From NCBI GenBank assembly GCA_017397545.1, contig JAFQIK010000017.1:1-59801 (forward strand): a stretch of 59,801 bases of DNA, in the 5' to 3' direction. The position numbers and the translations under genes were made by a program. Shown one piece after another: positions 17,801 through 28,025 of this stretch. Below the pieces are notes generated by a model that searched no databases, had not been told where the DNA came from, and saw nothing but the letters and a program-made list of their open reading frames with translations. The DNA is from Clostridia bacterium. Its GTDB lineage: Bacteria; Bacillota; Clostridia; TANB77; CAG-508. Numbering within the stretch: the stretch's first letter is position 1; each line of letters opens with the position of its first letter.

Positions 17801-20800
17801 ATAAAAAATTTAAGTATTAACAATATTACTGTTAAATATAAAGGTTCGAATAATAATATAAAATTAGGAGGACTTGCTGGATATTGTGATGCTAATGCTG
17901 ATAGTATTGGTATAAACAATATACATATAGATGGAGGAACTATAACTGGAGGCAAATATACAGGAGGAATAGTTGGAGAAAATAAAAGAACAATTGATAA
18001 TTGTACTGTAAGTAATATGAGTAGAATAGAAGGAAATGGAGATACAGGAGGAATAGCAGGTTCTACAACTAATTCAATATCTAATTGTAATGTAAACAAT
18101 ATAAGCAAAATAAGTGGGACAGAAAGTGTAGGAGGAATATCAGGATATGCTGAAAATACAATATCTAATTGTAATGTAAATTACAGAGAAGATATTACAA
18201 GTAATATAAGTGAAATTACTAGTGGGGACAATGCAGGAGGAATAGTTGGAAACACATCTAAATCAATTACCAATTGTAAAGCAAGGTATATAAGCAAAAT
18301 AAGCGGAACAGGAAGTGTAGGAGGAATAGCAGGATATACAACATCTACAATTTCTAGTTGTAGTACAAGCTTTAATACAATAGGTAATGCAAATTTTTCT
18401 AAAGATAAGCTATACCATTTATTTATAGGAGGAATAGCAGGATATACAACAGGGGAAATAAAAGAAAACTGTTCAGTAAACGCAACTAATATTGGAACAG
18501 GAAATGTAACAATGAAAAAGAGCAGCGATGAAGTTACAATTGTTAAAATAACTATTGGAGGAATAAATAAATATTGTGTAGGAGGTATTGTTGGATATAC
18601 AAATTCTAATATAACAAGAACAACGCTTAATGATAATGTACAGATAAAAGGTGGAAAAATATCGGTTGATTCTTCTGTGGATTCTAAAGCTTTTGATTGC
18701 ACAGGAGGAAGAGTCGGATATAAGCAATCTTCACAACAGGCAGATTCTTCTTGGACAATAAATTGTTATGTTTCAGGATATGACAATGTAGGAGGTATAA
18801 TTGGATATAATAAAAATGGGAATATTACAGGCATAACTAGAAGTGGTAATGTAAATGGAGCAGGAGCAAATGTAGGAGGAATAGTTGGTTGTAATGAAGG
18901 AGGAACAATATCTAATTGTACCAATAAAGGAAATGTCACAGGAACTGGAGGAATAGAAATCTCGAAAATTATATTTAGAGGAGATGCAAAAGGAAACGTA
19001 GGAGGAATAGTAGGACTTAACTATAATAAAGATATAATAAAGTGTAGAAATATGAACCCAATAACAGGAAAATGTAACGTAGGAGGGATAGTAGGACTTA
19101 ACTATGGAGGAATCATAGAATTATGCGAGAACAGTCAAACTATTAGGGGAACAGAAAATAGAAATAATGTTTTTGCATATGAAACTTCTTCAGAGTATTG
19201 TACAGGTACTGGAGGAATAGCAGGAAAAATTTATAGTGCTAGAGTTACAAAATCAAAGAATACAGGAAATGTTGAATGCAATTATAATGGTGGAGGAATA
19301 GCAGGATTAGATCATGGTAGTGTAGTTCAATATTCTTATAATTCAGGTAAAATTTCTAGTTCAGATCGTAATAGAATAGGAGGAATTTGCGGAGCAGGAA
19401 ATACAGTATCTATAAGTGCTTGTTATAATATAGGAAATATAGAGGGAGTTAGAGATGAAGTCGTTTTGCATAGTGGAATTGGTGGAATTATTGGTTCTTG
19501 TGTAGATGATGCATATTTCTTATATATGGGTGAACAAGAAATTATACCTGCCAATAAATATATTAGCGAGAGCATTAATATAGATGTTGTAAAACTAGGT
19601 GAAACTGAAAATAATTTTATATTATGTTACAATGTAGGAAGTCTTTCAGGAAATGCAAGTCTTATAAAGAAAACAAATGGGATTGTAGGATGTGTTCTTT
19701 GGGCACCAGGAGGTGGAAAACCAACTTTTATAAATAACTTATATAAAGATAATACAGATAAGGGAGCTCAAGATTCATGGTCAGATGAAATTAGAGAAGG
19801 GCTTACTAGAAAAAATGGAAATGATCTAAAAAAAGAATTATACAATTGGGCAACTAAAGCATCTAGTAGTGGAGGACAACTAGTGCCAGGAACAACAAAT
19901 ACATATATATATAACACAACTGCACCAGTTGAAACCACTTTAGGATATGAAGGGTATGGTATACTATGGTGGCAACTACAAGGTTATGGAAGAACAACTT
20001 TCCACATTTATGATAATGTAGGAGTACCACTTTACCCACCAACATTATATATAAATAGTGCAAGTAAATATTTAGAAAATGATGAATATTATTGTAATAA
20101 AAGAAACATTACCACATATGGATATATATTAATGCTAAAAGAAGGTGGTAGCTATACTGCAAAAGCTAGTCAATCTAATTATGTAGAAGAAACAAACAGG
20201 ACAATATCAGTTGTAGTAGGACAAGAAAATGATGTATATTTAGGAAAACGACCAGAATTTATTTTAGGAATAAATAGCGAAGACAATAATGGAAGTACGA
20301 TTAAACAAAATTTAACAATTCCAAATGGCAATTATTATATTATAGCTTCTGGCGGAGGCGGATCTGGACCTGCATATCCAGCAGCATATATAGATTGGGA
20401 TAAAAATGGAGGAGGAAGTAGTGGTGGATTTATAGGAAGAGTAAAACTAGAAGCTACAGACGGAACCAAGTATTATTGTGAAGTTGGAGGACCAGGGTCT
20501 GTATATTGGGATAATGCAGTTAACAAAGGTCATGATGGAGGAAATACTATTTTAAAGCGAGGTAACACAGAAATATTAAAAGTTACAGGAGGAAAAGCAG
20601 GAGGAAGTAATTACGCTGGAAAAGGAGGAACAGTAACTACTAATTCGTTAACAATTTTAAGAGAGTATTTGAAATCTAATGGATATGATGGTACAACAGA
20701 TAAAGCATCATCTTTGGGTGCAGAATCAATTATGAATGATACTAGTAAAAATAGATTAGCAGTTGGTATAGGAAAAGATAGAGGAAGTGGTGGAACTAAT

Positions 20801-21808
20801 TATTATGAGGAAATACAAGATGATGAAACTGGTACAGGAGGATGTTTATATATTTTATCTGAAAGCTATTATAATGTAGTTAAAATAGATGTTCCAGATA
20901 ATTCATATAATGTAACAATAAATGTATCTGGAGATACAAAAACACAACCAAGAGACTCTATAATTAATACTAATATTTCAGTAGGTACAATAGCAGGAAA
21001 TGGTGATCAAGCATTTATAGTAAGAAAAGGTGCGACAGTAAATTATACAGTATCAAGAGAACATTATAATACAAAAACAGGTAGTTTTATAGTGGGGCAA
21101 AATATAGACTCAAATAATGAGCAAATAGTAACAATAAATTTAAGTAAAAAAATACTTACACATACTATTACATCTAGTGGAGCAAATATAACAGTGAGAG
21201 GTAATTTTACAGATAGTAATGGAAATATTACAGAAACTTCAAAAACAGGAACTGGTTCAGTACAATTTAAAGTATGGTCAGGAGATAGTAATGTATCTTA
21301 TACAGTATCAAAAACATATTATAATACAAAAACAGATTCAATAAGTGTTACATCAAATGGCGGAACAACAAACGTAACATTAGATAAAACTAAATATTTT
21401 GTAAAAAATTCTAATGTAAGATATGCACATAGTCAAAATTGGGGACTATATAAATGGAGAGACACAGGAAGGTTAAATAGTGATGATGGAAGCTATGATA
21501 ATGCATATATGTATGGTAAGAAAAATGCAACTATTACAATATCAACAGTTAGTGGAATTCCAAATAATTGGATAATGTACTTGGATGGATGTTATGCAGG
21601 TACAAGTAGTAATACAAGATTAACAGTTAGTATAAACGGTACACAAAGACTATCAAAAGATAATATAAGTAATGATGAAAATAATAATTATACAATAACT
21701 GGAACTGGAACGACAGTAAATAATATTGTAATAAGATTTGAAGGAAGAAGTGCTGTAGCAGCAAGAAATTTCTATTTAGATTCAGTATATTTTATTGTAA
21801 ATGATTAA
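14810..21808 (+). CDS. Giant surface protein with GLUG repeats, 2332 aa
   Basis: An N-terminal membrane anchor (residues about 7-27) is followed by a long region related to Tad-locus proteins of Clostridia (DSTKEAIDAFEINTVEWNA and so on). A Ca-binding-like loop DSNKDGKND lies near residue 952. From about 985 to 1565 come many GLUG-type repeats (G-G-I-A/V-G followed by I-S-N-C or similar), which fold into a parallel beta solenoid in known adhesins. Near 1848 begins a glycine-rich stretch, and two PEGA-like repeats (VNYTVSREHYNTKT, VSYTVSKTYYNTKT) lie near 2077 and 2163. No sortase motif is present, so anchoring is by the N-terminal helix. It is probably a tip adhesin or stalk of the pilus; this is inferred. 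No in-frame CGG occurs in 2332 codons. Confidence 0.75.
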   Translation: MKLQNLSVIFIIIVLPILLIVSYYISLQIDTINMQTAYNTKLLDSTKEAIDAFEINTVEWNANYSETADSKRRDIMASINTFITSFANNTGVAGTSKDYMLSRIPAIAVTLYDGYYIYAPSENRIVVKDDNGLAVYMSKKLCNTKYTNDAGGSRNAISGYSYPNDNSDDGKILYVVAEGKPIDGVYETKSGEKKQFTLNPENAATEYKHILKPFTAYSEQLTNDIVINYTLDNYITLYGKMKDTDGTDNYISKSGYLTDISKINIKFDSNNGIRNIKFDGENIKPEKLEEKISYTDDEVNYYVGSFNYVYEAEGNTKVYYDEVKREFFQLDSDSKRIYMSELPTELYKKCTVPRYKGGQQTYVEYYQSLEDTTGNWFYKDSSGNLMPATNSSTYGLTNDILADYNAINYCVESYLFTKWVDELAKANNIEFLKISGSNDPDPATNANKNSAFENHKREVMQSVINSNLNQAITSYSRRSADEFYLPELTETDWDQVLKNASIITFVQNIPIGMKFYNNYAVVTSTVNKEYVDPNEIYLNASGDKYYHMPYCSELDETNLTGYRSIDYIQKSYIENTKAISPKTLYYYKHDDNTNINIDVEEACYNCLVQKNLYDLADIDSKDKRGAYYTTLTRERYIARMSTLPAEVQAAAYIYVETVDENTGKNIDNAKYTINGSIMNGNGGRFTIPRGTTGLYKIRPIIEDENIAPGGETDLGEINFPKKTITAENVVEYLTQESTSTADVNVIEYGNENIKYNITNLNNAEGGGANEPKVYGNHTGTLSLENDAYINIKLKYKQNYTNVNGEITQVTANIDNYNTLTIGTTVQGISGKIRLKFTNGEKIFYSEDIFEWNKEDLSPKTIYCKIEDNTCEWYLDEWKVEVLSVDNNTITSARKIDYYTINDGEGLREFADAVNGTKGLTKGAKTSGRTFKLIADITEVGNTFPIAGKEKDSNKDGKNDSFEGIFDGQGYKISELTIDIDNNYNALGLFGWVGASAEIKNLSINNITVKYKGSNNNIKLGGLAGYCDANADSIGINNIHIDGGTITGGKYTGGIVGENKRTIDNCTVSNMSRIEGNGDTGGIAGSTTNSISNCNVNNISKISGTESVGGISGYAENTISNCNVNYREDITSNISEITSGDNAGGIVGNTSKSITNCKARYISKISGTGSVGGIAGYTTSTISSCSTSFNTIGNANFSKDKLYHLFIGGIAGYTTGEIKENCSVNATNIGTGNVTMKKSSDEVTIVKITIGGINKYCVGGIVGYTNSNITRTTLNDNVQIKGGKISVDSSVDSKAFDCTGGRVGYKQSSQQADSSWTINCYVSGYDNVGGIIGYNKNGNITGITRSGNVNGAGANVGGIVGCNEGGTISNCTNKGNVTGTGGIEISKIIFRGDAKGNVGGIVGLNYNKDIIKCRNMNPITGKCNVGGIVGLNYGGIIELCENSQTIRGTENRNNVFAYETSSEYCTGTGGIAGKIYSARVTKSKNTGNVECNYNGGGIAGLDHGSVVQYSYNSGKISSSDRNRIGGICGAGNTVSISACYNIGNIEGVRDEVVLHSGIGGIIGSCVDDAYFLYMGEQEIIPANKYISESINIDVVKLGETENNFILCYNVGSLSGNASLIKKTNGIVGCVLWAPGGGKPTFINNLYKDNTDKGAQDSWSDEIREGLTRKNGNDLKKELYNWATKASSSGGQLVPGTTNTYIYNTTAPVETTLGYEGYGILWWQLQGYGRTTFHIYDNVGVPLYPPTLYINSASKYLENDEYYCNKRNITTYGYILMLKEGGSYTAKASQSNYVEETNRTISVVVGQENDVYLGKRPEFILGINSEDNNGSTIKQNLTIPNGNYYIIASGGGGSGPAYPAAYIDWDKNGGGSSGGFIGRVKLEATDGTKYYCEVGGPGSVYWDNAVNKGHDGGNTILKRGNTEILKVTGGKAGGSNYAGKGGTVTTNSLTILREYLKSNGYDGTTDKASSLGAESIMNDTSKNRLAVGIGKDRGSGGTNYYEEIQDDETGTGGCLYILSESYYNVVKIDVPDNSYNVTINVSGDTKTQPRDSIINTNISVGTIAGNGDQAFIVRKGATVNYTVSREHYNTKTGSFIVGQNIDSNNEQIVTINLSKKILTHTITSSGANITVRGNFTDSNGNITETSKTGTGSVQFKVWSGDSNVSYTVSKTYYNTKTDSISVTSNGGTTNVTLDKTKYFVKNSNVRYAHSQNWGLYKWRDTGRLNSDDGSYDNAYMYGKKNATITISTVSGIPNNWIMYLDGCYAGTSSNTRLTVSINGTQRLSKDNISNDENNNYTITGTGTTVNNIVIRFEGRSAVAARNFYLDSVYFIVND

Positions 21809-21815
21809 AATATTA

Positions 21816-21841
21816 ATAGGCGGATTTTACATCCGCCTATC
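21816..21841 (+). repeat. Palindromic hairpin after the giant gene
   Basis: ATAGGCGGAT / ATCCGCCTAT, a short relative of the TGTAGGGG unit. It has no T run and probably acts as a 3' end stabiliser or weak attenuator rather than as a terminator. Confidence 0.55.
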
Positions 21842-21874
21842 ATTAAAACAAAGTATTAGTTAAAGGGGAGTTTA

Positions 21875-22369
21875 ATGAAAAAAGAGAAAAAAAATAAAAA
21901 AACATTAGTAAAAAAAATAATAATATTTATACTTTTAATAATTTTATTAGGTATAGTAGCAACACTAGGACTTATTATATATTCAAGAACTACTAATGTT
22001 AAAGAAAAAAATACAATAACAGCTACTAAAACAATAGAAGAAACACAAACAATAAAGTATATAATAAAAATAAAAGACTATAATATACAAAGTGCAATAA
22101 AAGAAATAACATTTAAAACTGAGCAAGAAGCTAAGTCAGAATATAATAAATATGAAATAATAAATGAATATGAAAGAAGAGAAATTGGATTAGAATTAAA
22201 AAAGAAAAAGCTAATATTAGTAATGCCAGAAAAACAAGTATTGAAAGATATAGGGTATAATACAGAAATTATAAAAACAATAACATTTGAAAATGGAGAA
22301 AAAATTGAAATTATAGATCAAAGTGAAATAAAACAATGTTTAGTGAATCAAGGATATGAAATAAAATAA
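21875..22369 (+). CDS. Membrane-anchored protein of unknown function at the end of the Tad locus
   Basis: The protein of 164 aa starts with a very basic stretch (MKKEKKNKKTLVKK), a membrane segment (about residues 14-36), and an extracellular part with charged strands and a single cysteine near the C terminus (IKQCLVNQGYEIK). A GGGGAG ribosome site precedes ATG 21875. I do not recognise the family. Its position as last gene before a strong terminator makes it the 3' member of the pilus transcript. Confidence 0.5.
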   Translation: MKKEKKNKKTLVKKIIIFILLIILLGIVATLGLIIYSRTTNVKEKNTITATKTIEETQTIKYIIKIKDYNIQSAIKEITFKTEQEAKSEYNKYEIINEYERREIGLELKKKKLILVMPEKQVLKDIGYNTEIIKTITFENGEKIEIIDQSEIKQCLVNQGYEIK

Positions 22370-22405
22370 TTTTTTCCTTTTTCGGACGGACTTAAATTGG
22401 ACATT

Positions 22406-22456
22406 TTGCCAAATAGAATGTATTATTTTTGAAATACGTTCTCTTTGGCATTTTTA
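22406..22456 (+). terminator. Strong terminator of the Tad locus
   Basis: A 17-bp stem with two mismatches pairs GCCAAATAGAATGTATT with AATACGTTCTCTTTGGC, followed by ATTTTTAATTT. It closes the operon before the promoter at 22459. Confidence 0.8.
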
Positions 22457-22458
22457 AT

Positions 22459-22487
22459 TTGACAAGTAGAGCTACAAATTGTATAAT
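22459..22487 (+). promoter_or_regulatory. Consensus sigma-A promoter of the small acidic-protein unit
   Basis: TTGACA (22459-22464), exactly 17 bases, TATAAT (22482-22487). This is the only perfect consensus promoter I see in the window, so the short transcript should be abundant. Confidence 0.9.
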
Positions 22488-22499
22488 ATTAACATAATT

Positions 22500-22533
22500 A
22501 GTCATTTCGTACCCGAGTTAAAGAAATGAACTA
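22500..22533 (+). ncRNA. 5' leader hairpin whose loop pairs with the 3' end of the same unit
   Basis: Arms TTAGTCATTTC and GAAATGAACTAA enclose the loop sequence GTACCCGAGT (22509-22518). The same ten bases are perfectly complementary to ACTCGGGTAC at 22769-22778, just before the terminator. This could form a pseudoknot-like closed transcript. The pairing is seen in the sequence; its existence in the RNA is inferred. Confidence 0.5.
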
Positions 22534-22569
22534 ATTTTACTTTATTAAAAAAATAAAATGGAGAACATT

Positions 22570-22758
22570 ATGAGCATTATTAATCTTATTAAGGAAAACG
22601 GAAGTAAAATAATAAAAGGATTTAAAGGCTTAAGTGAGGAAGATTTATTCGGTGTTAGCATCGATGATGACTATGACTGGGATAGCACAGTCAGTGATGC
22701 TAAAAAATCAAATATACCACCTGGAGATGACGGATATGGAGATGATGAGGAAGAATAA
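22570..22758 (+). CDS. Small acidic protein of unknown function
   Basis: The protein of 62 aa starts MSIINLIKENGSKIIKGFKGL and has a strongly acidic, glycine-containing end (DDGYGDDEEE). ATG 22570 is preferred to the in-frame ATG 22558 because GGAGAA lies between them. Helix-forming N terminus and disordered acidic C terminus are suggested by composition. It is expressed from a consensus promoter on its own short transcript just before spoIVA. I do not recognise the family; it could be a regulatory small protein or a peptide precursor. Confidence 0.55.
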   Translation: MSIINLIKENGSKIIKGFKGLSEEDLFGVSIDDDYDWDSTVSDAKKSNIPPGDDGYGDDEEE

Positions 22759-22782
22759 TTAAATAAGCACTCGGGTACAAAC

Positions 22783-22809
22783 GCCACCTTTATAATTAAG
22801 GTGGTTTTT
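22783..22809 (+). terminator. Terminator of the small acidic-protein unit
   Basis: A 7-bp stem (CCACCTT / AAGGTGG) with a 7-base loop and a TTTTT run, placed right after the 3' complementary block at 22769-22778. Confidence 0.75.
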
Positions 22810-22911
22810 ATAATAAAAAATTTAAAAATTAGTAATAATAATTAATCTTTCCTAATATACATTTATTAAAGTTTAATTGTACAAACATTTTATTTAGGAG
22901 GGAATTAAATT

Positions 22912-24392
22912 ATGGAGAACATGGAAATATATGAGGATATTGCTAATCGTACAGATGGTGATATATATGTAGGGGTTGTTCGGACCGGTTAGAACTGGAA
23001 AATCTACATTTATTAAAAATTTTATGGACTTATTAGTTTTACCAAACATAAAAAATACATATAAAAGAGAAAGAGCAAGAGATGAACTTCCACAAAGTGC
23101 TGCAGGTAGAACAATAATGACAACAGAACCAAAATTTGTACCAAACGAAGCAGTAGAAATTACAGTAGGAGAGAATTTAAAACTAAAAACACGTTTAGTA
23201 GATTGCGTTGGATATTTAGTAAATAATGCATTACGGCTATATGGAAAATGATGTTCCGAGAATGGTAAAAACACCATGGTCAGAAGAAGAAATACCATTT
23301 GAAATTGCAGCAGAAGTAGGAACTAAAAAGGTTATAACAGAACATTCTACAATAGGAATATTAGTTACAACAGATGGAAGTATTACAGAAATTCCAAGAG
23401 AAGACTATATAGAAGCAGAAGAAAGAGTTGTAAGAGAACTAAAAGAATTAAATAAACCGTTTGTAATAGTATTAAATACAAATAACCCATATTCAGATTA
23501 CTGCAAAGAACTTAGCAGAGCTCTAGAAGAAAAATATGGTGTTGCTGTTCTTCCTACAGATTGTACAAATCTAAATATGGAAGATGTAAATGATATTTTT
23601 GGTAAAATATTATATGAGTTCCCAGTAGAAAGAATTAATTTAAATTTTCCAGGTTGGATAGATGGATTATCAGATAGCCATACATTAAAACAAGAATTAT
23701 ATACAAATATAAAAGAAGCATTTAAAGAAACAAATGCAGTTAAAAATGTAAATAATGGAATACAAAGAATAAATACTGCAGAGATTGTTGAGCAAACAAC
23801 AATAAAAGAAATAAATCTTGGTAACGGATCTGTTACTTTAGATATACAACTTCAAAATAATTTATTCTATCAAGTGTTAACAGAAATAACAGGTGTAGAA
23901 GTACAAAACGAAGCAGACCTATTTACAACTATTTCTAATTTTGCAAAAGTCAAAAAAGAGTATGATAAAGTAGCTATGGCATTAGAAGAAGTAAAACAAA
24001 AAGGATATGGAATAGTAACACCTACTATGGAAGAACTAATATTAGATGAACCAGAAATGGTAAAACAAGGATCAAGATTTGGAGTAAGATTAAAAGCAAA
24101 GGCACCATCAATACATATGATAAGAGCAGATATAGAAACAGAAGTATCTCCAATAGTAGGAAGTGAAAAACAATCAGAAGAACTTGTAAATTATCTACTT
24201 TCAGAATTTGAAAATGATCCAATAAAAATTTGGGAATCAAACATATTTGGAAAAAATCTACATGAACTTGTAAACGAAGGACTTCAAAACAAATTATACA
24301 GAATGCCAGAAGATGCACAAGAAAAATTGCAAGATACATTAGAAAGAATAATAAACGAAGGCAGTGGAGGATTGATTTGTATAATTTTATAG
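22912..24392 (+). CDS. spoIVA: Spore coat morphogenetic ATPase SpoIVA, read through two +1 shifts (C22981, C23234)
   Basis: SpoIVA polymerises with ATP on the outer forespore membrane and forms the basement layer of the coat. Frame 1 (23 codons from ATG 22912) ends at an in-frame CGG; skipping C22981 gives V-V-GPVRTGKST, the Walker A loop whose first glycine is the restored residue 24. Frame 2 (84 codons) ends at the next CGG; skipping C23234 gives A-L-GYMENDVPRMVKTPW. Frame 3 runs to 24392 and ends in the family signature GSGGLICIIL. The joined protein is 492 aa, exactly the length of the Bacillus subtilis protein, with which it aligns throughout (DELPQSAAGRTIMTTEPKF, RLVDCVGY, EHSTIGILVTTDG, QGSRFGVRLKAKAPSIHM). 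AGGAGGG precedes the start. Confidence 0.95.
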
Positions 24393-24400
24393 ATAAATAT

Positions 24401-24530
24401 TGTAGGGGCGAGCGATTTTAGTCCGCCCCTTACATTTATGGAAATTTTTAAAATTATTGTAAACAATGTAGTGGTAGGTTTCTATGCCGACCCGAAAAAA
24501 ATTGATTTTTAGTCCGCTCCCAGAGATTTA
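24401..24530. repeat. Palindromic TGTAGGGG units, one intact and degenerate relatives
   Basis: 24401-24434 is a copy with arms of the GGGGCG / CGCCCCTTACA type; 24475-24530 has broken relatives (GTAGGTTTCTATGCCGACCCG and GTCCGCTCCC). Confidence 0.6.
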
Positions 24531-24563
24531 TTTATATTTAAATCAGTTAAAACACATCAATTT

Positions 24564-24712
24564 ATGAGCACCGCATGCGATTGGAGGGTTTATGCAAAAT
24601 TCTTAAGGAAAATTGAAGGAGGAAGCGGGAACCGAGAGGCTCGTTCAATTTTCGTTTAGAATTTTTTAAACACGTATTGAGACGAGGAGCGCAATAAATT
24701 TATGTTTTTAAC
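24564..24712. repeat. Long inverted-repeat element before pgsA
   Basis: A near-palindrome of about 150 bases: AAAATTCTTAAGGAAAATTGAA pairs with TTCAATTTTCGTTTAGAATTTT (18 of 22 positions), enclosing a GC-rich tip with GGAGG and GAGGCTCG. Outer arms CAATTTATGAGC and GCGCAATAAATTTATG also pair partly. Its architecture resembles the elements at 36384 and 45925. The 439-base gap between spoIVA and pgsA holds this element, the palindromic units and the pgsA promoter; no gene is seen. Confidence 0.6.
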
Positions 24713-24774
24713 TAGATTTTATGGATTTTTACAATTAATTCAAATTTACAAATTACAATTTTTAAAATTATATA

Positions 24775-24803
24775 TTGTTTTATAAACGCATATCTTATAT
24801 AAT
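24775..24803 (+). promoter_or_regulatory. Promoter of pgsA
   Basis: TTGTTT (24775-24780), 17 bases, TATAAT (24798-24803). Confidence 0.6.
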
Positions 24804-24831
24804 ATAGAAAACAAAAAATGAGGTGTAGTAT

Positions 24832-25434
24832 ATGAATTTACCAAATAAATTAACAATATTTAGAATAATATTAGTACCAATAATGGTAGCAATTCCTTTT
24901 TTTAATATACAAGGTGCATTTTTAGAAATACCAATTTCATATTGGATAATGAATTTAATTTTTATTATAGCATCATATACAGACCATTTAGATGGGAAAA
25001 TAGCAAGAAAAAATAATTTAGTAACAACATTTGGTAAATTTGCAGATCCATTGGCAGATAAAATATTAGTATTAGCAGCAATGCTTATATTAGTAGAAGC
25101 TGGAAACCTACCTGCTTGGATACCAATTATAGTGCTATTTAGAGAGTTTGTAGTTTCTGGATATAGATTAATTGCAGTAGAAAAGGGTGGAGAAGTAATA
25201 GCAGCAAATATTTGGGGTAAAATAAAAACAGTAACTCAAATGATAGCAATAATACTAATGTTTATAAATATAAATAACACAAATGTATTTGGAGCATTTA
25301 TTAATGGAAACTTAAAAGGAATGCCATTAGTTATAAATATATTAGCAACAGTAACTATGACAATTTCGGTAATAGCAACAATCTTTTCAGGCTGGAGTTA
25401 TATAAAAAACGGAAAAGATTTATTAAAAGATTAG
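24832..25434 (+). CDS. pgsA: CDP-diacylglycerol-glycerol-3-phosphate 3-phosphatidyltransferase
   Basis: An integral membrane enzyme making phosphatidylglycerophosphate for PG and cardiolipin synthesis. The CDP-alcohol phosphotransferase motif is complete: D51-x2-D54-G55-x2-A58-R59-x8-G68-x3-D72-x3-D76. Six membrane segments are predicted over 200 aa, the usual length. GAGGTG precedes ATG 24832. It has its own promoter and stands before ligA, separated by a repeat. Confidence 0.94.
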   Translation: MNLPNKLTIFRIILVPIMVAIPFFNIQGAFLEIPISYWIMNLIFIIASYTDHLDGKIARKNNLVTTFGKFADPLADKILVLAAMLILVEAGNLPAWIPIIVLFREFVVSGYRLIAVEKGGEVIAANIWGKIKTVTQMIAIILMFININNTNVFGAFINGNLKGMPLVINILATVTMTISVIATIFSGWSYIKNGKDLLKD

Positions 25435-25454
25435 AGAAAGAAATAGGTAGCTAG

Positions 25455-27521
<2,067 letters not shown>

Positions 27522-27524
<3 letters not shown>

Positions 27525-27598
27525 GCGTGTGGACGTGAGGCCATAAAATTTCATTTCATTAGAAATGGAATTTTTGCCTCCGTCCTAGCGACTAAATT
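27522..27598 (+). repeat. Hairpin element at the ligA stop codon, copy 1 of 2
   Basis: From TGAGCGTG to TAGCGACT. The outer stem pairs GGACG and GAGGC with GCCTC and CGTCC; the inner stem pairs AAATTTCATTT with AAATGGAATTT. A second copy lies at the recN stop (43873-43947) with the same architecture and about 85% identity. There is no T run. Confidence 0.75.
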
Positions 27599-27620
27599 TT
27601 GCAGAATATATTGTAAATAG

Positions 27621-27657
27621 TGTATAGGTGTAGCCATCGAAGAAATCGCCCCTACAA
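27621..27657 (-). repeat. Degenerate palindromic unit
   Basis: Carries GTGTAGGTGTAGCC and GGCGATTTCTTCG-type arms, ending in CGCCCCTACA; a worn copy in - orientation. Confidence 0.5.
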
Positions 27658-27709
27658 ATTACGCTATAAATAATTCTCATACAAATTACAATTCATAAAG
27701 GAGATTTAA

Positions 27710-27955
27710 ATGAACCACAACGATTATTCATTCGAACAATTATATAAAGATTTAAGCAATGGCTACCAAATATATTATACATATATGGGAACCAGATATT
27801 TGCTAAGTAAATTAAAACAAAATTGTTATTCTAGAGAAATTGTAAAATTTGATGGAAAAGGTCCACATCCTAAAACACAAATAATAACACTTAAAACTGT
27901 TATGGAATTACATCCTTTTATGGAAGATATAGAATACAAAATAAAATCTCTTTAA
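27710..27955 (+). CDS. Small protein of unknown function before sigH
   Basis: The protein of 81 aa (start MNHNDYSFEQLYKDLSNGYQ, end FMEDIEYKIKSL) has mixed alpha/beta composition, no membrane segment, several aromatic residues and one cysteine. AAAGGAG precedes ATG 27710. It is followed by the sigH promoter without an obvious terminator. I do not recognise it. Its clean ribosome site and coding composition support a real gene. Confidence 0.6.
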   Translation: MNHNDYSFEQLYKDLSNGYQIYYTYMGTRYLLSKLKQNCYSREIVKFDGKGPHPKTQIITLKTVMELHPFMEDIEYKIKSL

Positions 27956-27959
27956 ATGC

Positions 27960-27988
27960 TTGACTTTAATATATTTAGCTAATATAAT
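27960..27988 (+). promoter_or_regulatory. Promoter of sigH
   Basis: TTGACT (27960-27965), 17 bases, TATAAT (27983-27988). It overlaps the last codons of the gene before. Confidence 0.8.
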
Positions 27989-28025
27989 ACAATCAAAATC
28001 GGATTAGTGCGGAGGCTTAAAAAAT

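Noticed and set aside
17319-18727. Several long minus-strand frames inside the giant gene and in other genes
   Set aside because: They are shadow frames of AT-rich repetitive coding sequence, without ribosome sites or recognisable products.
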